DNA of 64,000 nt, from NCBI RefSeq assembly GCF_000003815.2, contig NC_049985.1, positions 3,616,157-3,680,156 on the forward strand, in the 5' to 3' direction. Of the stretch, positions 1 to 11,600 are shown one piece after another (the stretch's first letter is position 1; each line of letters opens with the position of its first letter). Position numbers and translations under genes: made by a program. The notes below the pieces were generated by a model that saw only the letters and a program-made list of their open reading frames with translations, searched no databases and was not told the DNA's origin. This DNA is from Branchiostoma floridae. Taxonomy: Eukaryota > Chordata > Leptocardii > Amphioxiformes > Branchiostomatidae.

Positions 1-1231
1 GGCATAGGAGTGAACTGATAGCAAAAGACTGAAACCCATAGTAAATTATCCCTATTTGGCCAAATTCTTCTCTTTTTTATCCAGCTGACACGTCTGCCTG
101 AAGACTAGAGAATTTCAGCCCATATTGAAATCTGCGAATCAGCACTCCCCCCAAAATCATAAAGACCATAAAGGCTAGCGCTGCAAGAAGTTTGAGAATG
201 AGACCACGTAGAAAGGCCTGGTAGAGGCTGCTTGTCATTACTTTAGACACAACCTCCTTGACACAACAGTACAGTATTACATTGCAGTTCGGGATGTTCT
301 GGGAACGAAGCGGGACGTTTTGGGGTCAGCCGTCGACAAATATCCACCCGTGTATCGATTTGCTGATCACACGACAAAGGGGTGAGCAGAAAAGAGACAC
401 TTTCGGCGGTTTCCCAGGGGTGTGTCCGTCCTCCCGCGGCGCGCGCGCCTAACAAAAACACACATGATAAAAACATCCCATAGGAGACCATCAATTTGAC
501 CTCCTGTCAGAATTCCAACCGGGCTCTGTCTTTCTTGTGGTCAACCAGGCTGGATGATTTGTTGTTAATCCCCAAGCAGATGTTTGGCTTCGGTTTTTAT
601 TTGTTTGATCTTGTAGGTCTTTGGGACGTTTTCAAGTTGTTGTATGTTTGTCCCTGGAAAGTAGCTTGACTAAAGAAGCGGTTATATGACGTTTTTTTCT
701 TGCCTGTAGTGTAGGCAATGCTATCCGTTAAAAGCTGAAGTTTGCAACGCGTATCCATATTGTCTCAAATCAAATGCATTTCAAACTAGCTCGTGTAAAC
801 CAGTCGTACGACGAATGAGCGACAAAACTGCACCAGTCGAAAGACGCACAAAACAAGCAAGAGAAAAGACAAACACAATGGAAAGGCGAACAAAACAAGA
901 GAAAAGACAAACAGAAACCAAGTCGAAGCCAAGCATCTGACGGGAGATTAGCGGGCATCCAAGCGGGGATTTCATCCCGAGTTTTCACCCAGAAATGGCG
1001 GGGTCGCGGGGAGATTGTCAGGTCCCAAAATTGCTTCTCATCGACTCGTTTTCTCCCAATCAGCGACTTGCCTGGCCGCGGAGGGAATTCTGCTCATAAT
1101 CGATGCGTCACTTTTCTCGCCAGGACAAGCTCAATTTCCGAACCTGTCACTCAGTGGCCTTCCACTCCGCAATTGTCCAATATTCCATCATCTTCCATCC
1201 AGTGGGTAGGAAGTTTTGTCCCATTAGCCGA

Positions 1232-1368
1232 TAGCCTGGATACCAGATCCCGGCCCGATCTTAATAATGTCTTCCAGGGTCTTTTCAGGGGGTCTGTTGT
1301 ACAATTTCAGGGCTAGAGCCGAGGAACTGAGCTGTATAGGCTCTGGAAACAGTCTGGCATCCAGGCTA
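1232..1368. mobile_element. MITE, TAGCCTGG family
   Basis: TAGCCTGGATACCAGA and its complement TCTGGCATCCAGGCTA (one change) enclose 137 bases. Confidence 0.65.
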
Positions 1369-2137
1369 GTCAGCCGATTACGTGTGTAAGGCCTTCTGTC
1401 AAAGCAGAGGTTTTTTTTTCCGGCTGTTAATGAGGTGTTTTAGGTATTTTTGTCGGGCTTTCTACTTTGTAGCGGTTTCCTCATCCTTCATGTCCACCGG
1501 ACATGACAAAAAAAAAAAAAAAAAAGAACACGCAAAAGGTAGCCCAACGTCTGCTCGAATAGTATGTCGTAAAGACCCAATTCCACTACACGGCGATCAC
1601 AGAGCGATAGTACAGCGACCAACATTGGATTTGTGATAATTGGAATATGACACGAGATGTAAAAGTATGATTTGAAAGACAGCAAAACACACACAAAAAT
1701 GTGTAAAAAATCTTTCTGTCTCTATGAAAATCGTTGAGGTATCTCTGGTCGCTGCGTAAGGGAGGTGTCAGAAGTTAGCTATTCCGCAATTGTCCAACAT
1801 TCCAAATATTCCGTCGGAAGTTTGCCCCGTCAGCCAGTTAAGTGTGCCAAGTACGCTCGAATATCAGCAATAAAGCTCTGAAATTATTGCTTGCCTCCAA
1901 ATTACATTACAAACACATCTAATGATTTAAATGATTCATGGAGGAGTTCTTTCTTCCCTTTCTCTCCCGGGCGCTAAACGCAGGTTTATAGGCGAGCAGA
2001 TGATAATGCCAGAAGTCGCAGGGGACGCATAGAGACTCCACTGTTCTACATTGTGTACATGTCGCCGTTTCCTGACGGAAATTTCGCGTGACTTTGTCGG
2101 TCCGGAGAGTGTGATAAAATTATGTCGCCCGCACGCT

Positions 2138-2502
2138 AGTCTCTACCAGACTCCGTAGGTTGTTAGAAAAGTTGTAAAAACTTACCAAATACACTGAATA
2201 ACATGCCAGAGGAGTTAGCCGGGAAATTAATTTTTTTTCAAATTATGCACCTTATTGTTTTTGTCGGATTCTATTCTCTAGATTCTATTCTCCGGACCCC
2301 CATAGGAATAGCTCCTACAAGGCTCCACAGGTCACTGGGAAAATAATAGGGATAGCCAAATAGCTATACAGATTACATGCCATAGGTGTTAGCTGGGCAT
2401 TGGGTATAAAGTTAGTCTGTGGCAAGCTGCACTCCCAAATCCTCTGCCATTTTATCTGTTTATTTATTTTTTTGACCTGTCCTGTGGAGCCTGGTAGAGG
2501 CT
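2138..2502. mobile_element. MITE, TAGTCTCTACCAGACTCC family
   Basis: Starts TAGTCTCTACCAGACTCCGT and ends GAGCCTGGTAGAGGCTA. Confidence 0.55.
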
Positions 2503-5013
2503 ACGTAGGAATGCCTGTTGTGCAGGCTACCGGCTACCCGCACGCGCATAGCGCTACCGTGAGAAATCCTGTTTTCTCACCCCCATTGTTTTTCTTTAGG
2601 CTTTATTGTTTTTCTTGTGGCTTTCCTGGGGGTTCCCTGATCTTTTCCTTTGTTTCACGCCTTATGGGTCGCACTGGGTCGCGAATGACGGCCATCTGGT
2701 CGCAAGGCGTGAAAACCGAGTACCCAATTTGTGTGTTGTTCGGTGATTAATTAGTGGGGTAAAACGTGGATTAATGGTCGAGGGCCAAATCCAAGGGATT
2801 ATTCATGATTATTTAGTAGGCTTTTTTTCTCTAACGCGGATTAGATAAAAACAAAGGCATCACAGTAGTCGCAGCTACACGCGAAGAGATTTTGTCAGTC
2901 TTGCCATCTGGCATGGATGATGCAGGGTCTGTGCAAACCTCCTTGAACCCAAATCTCCTCAAGAAAGCCGGACAATGGACCGCCGACCTCTCGATGTTTG
3001 GGTTTGTTTGTGTTGTTTGTTGGAGCGGACAAACACATCGTGTGTGTCAGAACAACACGGAGCCAAACAGTAGCTATTCTTCGACCTGAACTGAAGTGGT
3101 CCAACCACTTGATGCTCTTAAAATTATTTGCGTTGTTCATTAGGAGCCACAACAAGATAGACCACGAACACACACTGCGGAAGGATGGGGCAGTTGAGGG
3201 GATGGTAAAATATTGGTTTATCAAGAAACAACTTCCTCTGCATTCAAACTTATGTCCGTTGAGGTAATTCCAGAGACGCACAACTTTAACGTGAATGGGG
3301 CGGTATCGTAACATGTAATTTTCGAGCAGACGAGTTTTTTTGTTGATAGCGTCTTTTTGCAGCGTTATAAAGTTATGCTGGTCTTTTGTCTGGCGTTTTT
3401 GGCTTACGACGTGCTCTTCACGTAAGGCATTTTCGCTTTGAAAACGGCTTCCATTTTCTGACGAAAATCACTTCCGATCGTATCCTGTTTCTTGTAAGCC
3501 CCCTCAGAATTGATAGATAAATATGATATAGATCATTATATAAAATTGTAATATAAGCCATCAAGCCTACAACAAAGACACAGAAGAAACCATGCATCTG
3601 CTGGGAGATTATGAGGACTTACGCCCAAACCGATACACGTTGCACAAAGGATTTTCACAACTTCACAATAGTTCACAAGTAGGCGCTAAACGGCGGCAGA
3701 CGCGTCGGTCGCGCGTGTCTTCTTCCCAGCTTCCGTGTTGTTTCTTCTCACGTCCCGCCTCTGTCTGTACAACAGTCCATATAGTAATTCACATCCGGGC
3801 GAAAATGGGCTGGTAATGATGTCGGAACACAGTAAATTGGAGGTGACCGCAAGTTATTTTCAAGCACGTGTACATTGTGTCCTCTAATTATCTTGTATAG
3901 TTGGGAAAATACGTGTAGATTGTACGACGTCAATACACTAGTAACTTGACGTCTTTTTAGGCCAGGCTTTTGCTTTGACCGCCAGCCAAACCTGACAAGA
4001 AAAGAAAGCCCGACAAAACGACTAAAAGACGCCAAAACGCGACCGGAGTCCAACCTCTGGTTACAGAGTAGTGGTTTGTGTCTGTACGGTTCAGGTTTGT
4101 GTCTGTACGGTTGAGTGGAGGTCTGGTCTTGCCGCTTCCTGTACAACATCTGGGAATGTTTCACGTGCGGGCTTTGAAGTTGGAGTTGTCTGCGGGACGA
4201 GTGCTAACGAACAAGTCCACTCTTTCGTTTGGATAGCAACGCCAACAGACTAGTCCGGGTATTATCCTCCGTGGCATTAATTTCTGGCTCAATCTTTTCC
4301 ATTGCGTGGTCAGTATCTGGCGTCGCCCAGATTATGGCTTGTTCTTTCATGCATCTTCTTTCGTTTTGTGTGTCCTTTCAAATGTTGTGAATTATCCAAA
4401 GGTTTAAACAAAAGAGAACTTGCACACGATACTATCTCTCCACCCAGAACTTAAAACCATCGCGAAAATTTGCCCTTTTACAGTAAAACCCAGCATGACA
4501 GTTTCGACCGCAAACTCGATACTACCGCTGACACACTGTTACGTCCCGACCACGAAATTAAATTCCCCCTCATGATACTCTTTTGTCGTTTTCTGTCGTG
4601 CAATAATTGTGGAGTATGGGGAACTCTAGATTCAGGAATGAAGTTCCAACAAACACTGTTCTAAGATGAACAATATTTCACTTTTAGCGCGAGAGGGTCT
4701 TTTGAACTTTTCATTTTGGGTTGTTGCCTGCAATATCGTACTGTATACATCTCTGTGAGAATGGGAGACCTCCCGTCCAGAATGAGGTTCAAACATGCGA
4801 GTGTCCGTCCCGGGCCGCACGGTTCACGTCCCGCACAACCTGAACAAACCTTTCGAACCCGCCAAGGTCACGGCAGGGGTCGCGCGGGTCATGGCGGCCG
4901 GCGGACATTCGTCACCATTTGGCGGTTTTGTGTGTTTTATGGGGGAGAGAGCGGACACGCCTGTGTTGTGAAAGGTGGCTGGAGGGGCGGGCAAGTCGGG
5001 AGGGATGGAAACC

Positions 5014-5198
5014 TAGTCTCCAAGCAGACCCTACGGTGCCTAAAGAGATAGTATCAAAGCTGGCAAAGGAGTATAGCCGGCCAAAGGGAGATAGCCGGCC
5101 AAAGGGAGTCAAACGGGCACCGGAGGTCTGCCTGCACTGAAACAGGGTGGAGCGTTTCTATTCAACAACAAGGCACCGTAGGGTCTGCTTGGAGGCTA
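5014..5198. mobile_element. MITE, CTCCAAGCAGA family
   Basis: TAGTCTCCAAGCAGACCCTA to TAGGGTCTGCTTGGAGGCTA with GGTGCC/GGCACC next to the ends. Confidence 0.85.
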
Positions 5199-5699
5199 TG
5201 GAAACCGGCCAGATACTAGTAGTAGCCTTGATGTTTTCCCTTGGTTTATATAGTTCTGGCCATGGTCAGTCTCTTCCAGACTCCTGCCTGGTCGAATAGT
5301 AAGAGGGGAATTTGGCCAAGTTAAGAATAAAAATCCAGTACGAGTTAATTGGCCCAGGAGTGAGCTGATCGGCCGGAGTATAGCTGACGTGATAACTGGA
5401 TAGACTGCAAAAGACTCACTGAAATCCAATTGCAAATTACTGATCATTACTTGACAGCTATTTGGCCAAATTCTTCTCTTTTTTTTTTCTTCATTCAGCA
5501 GACACGTCTGCCTGGATACCCCCCTTTGGTCACCATATTTGCTTTGTCAAGTCTCCACGGTATACTTTTTCTCGCAACAGATCGCCCATGCGCGATCTCA
5601 ACATTTGGAACTCCTCACTACCGCTCCTTCATCTGATCTTGGTCCGTCCCCAAACAACAGAAATTCAGTGACCCACTTTTGCCAAAATGCACTAATACT

Positions 5700-6372
5700 T
5701 TGATGATATGTTTATTGCAAGTTCTTGCCCGAGGGCTAATTGCAGGTGTACAAACAACATGTAAAATAAGGAAAAAATACAAAGGTGCTAGGAACTACAT
5801 TGCTATGCTAGTGTACATTATACTGGTTTTGTTGGGTTAGACTTCTTCTCTTTAGGCAGTGGAAGACGAATTTACCCACTTCTTTTATAATGTGTGGGTT
5901 CTTTGATTTTAATAGTAGGATTGATTTTTCATTGTCAGGAATAGTTGGAAAGTAAGCGTGTATTTTGGATACACTCATAAATAGTTGGTTTCTTATATCA
6001 TCATAAAAAGAACAATTAGTGATAAAATGACTCTCGTCTTCCACAGCATTTGAGGGGCAATATTTACAAATCCTCTCGGACACAGGTAGCTTCATATATC
6101 TCCCCTTTTCTATTTCCAGGGGGTGGGCACTAATTCTAATCTTACTGGTAGCTGAACGCTGCTCAAAGTCACAAAGTTCGAGATATTTCTCTATACAATA
6201 TTCGGTTTTAAATTTTCTGTAAAATCTAAGCTTTCCAGTATCGGCAGACAGATTATGGAAGAAAGTTTGAATATACATATCTGAAAACCTTGTCCTTAAT
6301 AGATTGCATATATGTTGAGGATCATAGTTAGTGCTATCACTAATACTTCTCAGATCTCTGTCTCAAATTGAG
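5700..6372 (-). pseudogene. 5'-truncated LINE fragment (ORF2 C-terminus)
   Basis: The minus strand encodes, in one frame from about 6370 to 5808, RDLRSISDSTNYD then LLRTRFSDMYIQTFFHNLS, RFYRKFKTEYCIEKYLEL and a CCHC finger (ICKYCPSN... SHFITNCSFYDD). This is the C-terminal region after the reverse transcriptase in many animal LINEs, with the same C-x2-C-x9-H-x4-C spacing as the intact element at 25-29 kb but different sequence. The frame meets a stop just upstream (about 6373). No reverse transcriptase domain remains, so it is a dead 5'-truncated insertion. Confidence 0.7.
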
Positions 6373-6504
6373 ACATGAAGTTCACATTTCAATTATTCAA
6401 GTTCAGCATGTTGCTACAATGATAACATTGTGTGTTACAAAGATCTTGTTTCTGGTCAAGAAAATGTCATGCGTATGTCAGATTACCAGCAGACTAAATT
6501 AGCA

Positions 6505-6632
6505 TTCCGAGACAACACGATTGTGGTTCAAAAGCGCCACTAGTGAAGTTAGAATAGAACTGCATCTATTTCGACCTCGTCGGGGACGCATCCATTGCTT
6601 ACAGGAACCGCTAGGTGACACTGCGCCACTTA
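6505..6632 (+). repeat. Copy of the block upstream of SDR copy B
   Basis: Matches 14752-14880 (GCCACTAGTGAAGTTAGA, ACTGCATCTATTTC, GGAACCGCTA). It lies downstream of copy A and next to a hAT-like MITE; no exon 1 follows it. Confidence 0.6.
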
Positions 6633-6646
6633 CAAGTGGTGGCGGT

Positions 6647-7092
6647 TAGGACTGAGTACCGGTACAGAAAATCCAGGTCCGGTTCAGGTCCAGAGGATAA
6701 GGTCCAGGTCCGGACCTGAACCTGGACCTGATTCAGTATGTGAAAACATGTGAATGGACGATACTGAAAAAAAGGTCCATTTCGCTACAAAGAAATCTGT
6801 TTTGTGGAGTACTGAAGTTCGACTACCACTGGCGTTTTAAATCTTGTAATGCTATATTAAACTGCCTCCAAACGATTGACAGTGAAACTTAGTAGAAATG
6901 ACTATAGACTCTACTCTACTTCGCTCTTGTTATTTTCTTCAACGAGTAAGGCCTAAAACGTGTGAATTCCTGATCATATAATCTGTCCATTTTCCAATAG
7001 GTCCAACATCCGATCCACCGAATTTTTTCAGGTCCGGTTTTTCCGGACCGGTCCAATAAGAAAAAACGGTTTTGTACCGGTACCCACTCCTA
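6647..7092. mobile_element. hAT-like MITE, second copy
   Basis: Same family as the element at 7167-7576: ends TAGGACTGAGTACCGG and CCGGTACCCACTCCTA, with flanks GTGGCGGT and GTGGTGAT that match at six of eight bases, an eroded target duplication. Confidence 0.65.
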
Positions 7093-7166
7093 GTGGTGAT
7101 GAATACATCTAAATGTTTATTCTAGAAAGTCGGACATCAGAGTCCCCTATGATGGGCACTCACAAC

Positions 7167-7576
7167 TAGGGCTGGGTACCGGTACAGAAAATTCAGGTCC
7201 AGGTCCGGTTCAGGTCCAAAGGATCAGGTTCAGGTCCGGACCTGAACCTGATGCAGTATGACTCATACCAATGGTCCATTTCACTACAAAGAGATCTGTT
7301 TGGTGGAGTATTAGACTTACACTGGCGTTTTAAAATCCTTCAACGCTAACTGCACCTGTACGATTGGCTGTAAAACTTGGTAGAAATTACTATAAACTCT
7401 ACTCTACTTCACTCTTGTTATTTTCTTCCACCTGCAAGCGCCAAAACGTGTGAATGCCTGGTTAAATAATCTGTTAATTTTCTAATCGGTCCAACATCCG
7501 GTCCACCTAATTTTTTCAGGTCCGGTTTTTCTGGACCGGTCCAATAAGAAATACACTGTACCGATACCCAGCCCTA
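7167..7576. mobile_element. hAT-like MITE at the stop codon of SDR copy A
   Basis: Terminal inverted repeats TAGGGCTGGGTACCGGTAC and its complement at the right end, flanked by a perfect 8-bp duplication CTCACAAC at 7159-7166 and 7577-7584. Interior has CAGGTCCGG-type palindromic tracts. An 8-bp duplication fits hAT transposases; no coding sequence inside. Confidence 0.75.
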
Positions 7577-7577
7577 C

Positions 7578-8584
7578 TCACAACTCCCTGTGGAATAAGA
7601 AGTTATCGGCGAAGGTGGGAACGATGGCCCTGAGTTTGGTGAGCGTCCAGCAAAAGGCTGCCGGGTAGTAGACCTCGCGGGCGCGGGTTGCCCCTCCCCG
7701 GATGATGGCGCGGGCTGTGTCGTCCACAGGCACGGTCATCTTCAGCATCTCTCGTCCCTTCTCCGTTTTCTGGAAGAAATTTGGTTTCTTGTTGGTCGGA
7801 AAGACACGTTACGGTGTCATCGTGGCGTCAATGATATGTTATAACATAATGTATCGAAGTTCTGAGTCTGCCATGGTGTTGGGTTGAAGGTTATATAATA
7901 AATCTCCTTCTACCCCAGCATATTTGATAAACATCTCTGCATAGACTATAATGAAATCCTACCACCGTGAGTTCAAAATTCAGAAGGACATGTACAATTC
8001 GCCACTTGGGATGCGGCGCGTCAGCTGTTGATATTCTTAGTCTATGACGTTATGTGCAACATTTTCAGCAATTTCAACGTCCGAATCTGGTATTCGAATA
8101 TTCGACCGCGCGTATAGTATAACATAAGTAGCGTTATAACATAAATCAAATTACACGAACTCTCTATGGGTATAATAGTATGTACATACTTGTAACATTT
8201 CCTGCATCCCGTGTGTCCTGATCAAGCCGATAATTGCCAGGGTGACGGACACGTCCTGTCCGGCCTTCAGCAGTTCCACACGGAGCGAGCTGAAGAACCC
8301 GTCCAGGGCGAACTTCACCGCTGCGCCCCAGGCCAGGTTAGGGGCTGCAATCTTTGCTATAGGTACAGTAGAAACCGTTTAATTGCACACTCACTGGCAG
8401 TGTGTTTCATGCAATTATTCGGACGGTGCAACAATGCGAAGTTGGACCGCACCACTTTGGGGATTCCGTGCAATTAACAAAAGTATACCGAAAGTATCCA
8501 TTTCTCAGTCCCCACACTGCACTAATAACATTCCTACAGACATTTTGATTATACACTAACAGTGTTCCTTGATATGCAGGAAAT

Positions 8585-8682
<98 letters not shown>

Positions 8683-11600
8683 TTCCTGCATATCAAGGAA
8701 CACTAGGTGAAGACGAATCTTCATTTTCATTTCACTGAGGAAGGAAGATGGATGTCTTCCGAATCGTCTGAATAAAATATTGATATTATCCAGGAGAAGA
8801 GTTTGGACCTTCATCTATTTATCATATCCTGGATGTCTAACCTTCACAAACGTATCAAGGAACACTGTTAGTGTAGAATCAAAATGTCTGTAGGAATGTT
8901 ATTAGTGTAGTGTGGGGACTGAGAAATGGATATTTTCGGTACTTCATGTCACTAAGCCCAGGCGTTGAAAGCAATACAAACTGTGATTTAGAGGGTATGA
9001 GGTAAACTCAAATCTGTCCGTGGCCCTTCTTTCGGTCTTTAAGAAGCTATCCCAAGTCGGGCAAAACCATTGGATATCAGGTGTTTTCCGTATTTTCTTT
9101 GAAATATCCAATCAGTTAACGTTGATAGTAAAGACAAAAAAGCTTTGGGCGATTTGAAACAGCGAGCAATATTTATATTTCAGCCATACCATGGGTATGG
9201 TGAAATATATTGTATTCGTAATGTTTCTTTCTTTCTCCTGTCAAATCTTTAAATCGATTCAACTCCGTCGTTCCTGGACCGAATTACTTGAAATTTGGCA
9301 CAAGGGTAGAGTGGGTCAATACCCAGGTGCTTTTTTGTCATTTTTTTTCATATCTTCCTTTAAAATGATTTTATTCATGTTTTTTGTAATTTTTATGTAC
9401 ATTTTGCCCCCCTGTTCCCTGGTCTTACAGCCGAATGACTTAAAATTTGGTACAGAGGTGCCTTGATCATATGCCCACAAAATTCCAAAAACAATTTTGG
9501 CATACGGTACAGCAAAATGCTTAATTTTGGCATTTTTTGCCATTTTTTGCCCCAGAAATGACATTTTTTGGCTCCTATACCCCCATTTTACAACAAAATG
9601 ACCTGAAATTTGGTATAAGAGTGCCGTCTACATATGCGCACATGAATTCATTGACACCTTTGGCATACGGTACAACAAAATGCTTAATTTTGGAATTTTT
9701 TGGCCATTGTTTGACCAAAAACGTACGCTTTTGGCTCCTGTTCCCTGGTCTTGTACCCAAATGACCTACATTTTGGTACATAGGTGCACTAGATATTCAT
9801 TCAAATGACCCATGTATAATTTCTGGCATAAACCACTTCAAAATGATATATTTGGGTACTTTTTTAGTAATTCTCCACTGGCCAGAGGGTCAACGACCTC
9901 AAGGTCGTTGACCTCTCCCACCTGAAGACAGCATGTGCACATGTCTATATATACTAGTAACTTGATTAAAGAGGCAACCAATCACGTAGCCTGAGTCAAC
10001 ATCCCGAAGGGGATTGGCAGCCAATCAGTGAGCCCGGTGTTATCTGGATGAGTCCATTCTGGCACAGAGGGGGTACATATTTTTTAAATTCATCTTTGGA
10101 CTGTTGATTATATAATGTCAATGGGAGTATTTTTGAACTGGACTATTTTGCAATTTTACATGGGGTGCACTGGAAGAGTCCATTCTTGCATGGAGGGGGG
10201 CATTTTTTAAAATTTGTTTATGGACTTTGGTGATTTGATATGTCAAAGTGTTTCAGTGTGGTTATTTTTTGACTGGTCAACTTTGCAATTTTACATAGGT
10301 TGTGCTGGAAGAGTCGATCCTTACATGGGGGGATTTTTAAAATCCATTTTTGGGACTTTGGTGATTACGTCCAAGTCAACACCGGTTAGCGAATGTATTT
10401 TTGGACTGCACCACTTTACATAGGGGCATCGCAAAAAGAGTCCATTCTTGCATGGGGATGTTTTCAAATTTAGTTTTAGAAAGGTGATAATTCAATATTC
10501 CATTTTAAGTGGAAGTGTTTTTGGACTGGTCTATTTTACCTTTTCATGCCTTTTTTGCTTAGTTCAACCTTGACCATGTTTTCAGTGAGAGTATTTCTGG
10601 ACTGGTCTATTGTGCAAATTCACATGGGGTGCACTGGAAGAGTCCATTCTTGCACTAGGAATTTTGTAAGATTCATTTTTGGGTGTCATTAAGTGTCATT
10701 AGTGGAAGTGACTTTTAAACAAAAGTGTTCCATTTTTGCACATGGGTGATTTTGGAATAGTCTGTTGTTGCATGAGGAGGGAGATGGCTGAAATATGCTG
10801 CATTTGCTCTCAAGCAAATGTCGGCCTTTCTAGTGCTTATTAACATTGCGCAGATCAAATTATCGATGTTGTTGAAACAAGGGCTTAATAAGCAATGTCG
10901 ATGTAGGTTAGACATCCAGGTAATAAGATACACCACAAAGTAGTAACTCAAGCAACCGGATATGGTTTTGGAAACACAGTAGACAACTACTAACTTTAAA
11001 ACCATATCCAGTTGCTTGAGTAACTACTTTTTGGTGTATCTTATTACCTGGATGTCTAACCTACGTCGACATTGCTTATTAAGCCCTTGTTTCAACAACA
11101 TCGATAATTGACCTGCGCAATGTTTGTAATGTTGAGTAGCGTCTGCGGAATAGTTACCACCGAGAGCAGTCATGACCACGATGTGCCCGCTACTCTCCTT
11201 CAGCAGAGGCAGGGCCAGCGAGGCCAGTCGCACGTAACTGACCAGGTTGATGTTTAACACGTCCACGAGGAAGTCCATATCAGGGTCCTCGTCCCAAGGC
11301 TGTAACTTCTTAAAGTCACGAGTACTCCTGACGCTTGTACCTACGTGGTTCAGGACTAAATAGTCAAGGCGTCCTGAAAATTGAATCATGATGAAAAAGA
11401 ATAAAAATCCACGGATATATCATGTGTTATCTAACTTTCAATCGTGTTTTTTTGTGTGTGTATTTATGTGTTTGAATGCTACCTATAGCCTTTGAAGAAA
11501 GACTGATTGCAGCTGCAGAGTATCTACGACCACTGCAGCAGCAGGACACAGTGGACTACTACTAATGCCTTTGTGTGTGTCACTTTGTGTGTGTGTGTGT

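Larger units (their letters stand above)
1..6500. other. Left intergenic region without recognised genes
   Basis: Besides the MITEs and LINE fragment listed, it shows poly(A) near 1508-1526 and a repeat shared by 1-110 and about 5350-5520 (TATTTGGCCAAATTCTTCTC, GACACGTCTGCCTG). Probable decayed MITE pieces at 567-951 and 3580-4070. None of the open frames has protein-like composition. Confidence 0.5.

Noticed and set aside
2400-2750. 116-aa frame with hydrophobic stretches
   Set aside because: Overlaps the end of a MITE, has no homologous look and no splice or promoter context.
4716-5140. Frames of 73-111 aa near 4.9 kb
   Set aside because: GC-rich low-complexity sequence running into a MITE; no domain-like features and the ends lie inside the element.
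8407-8814. 135-aa minus frame with YIYIYI/CVCVCV core
   Set aside because: Reads through the dinucleotide microsatellite inside the foldback element.
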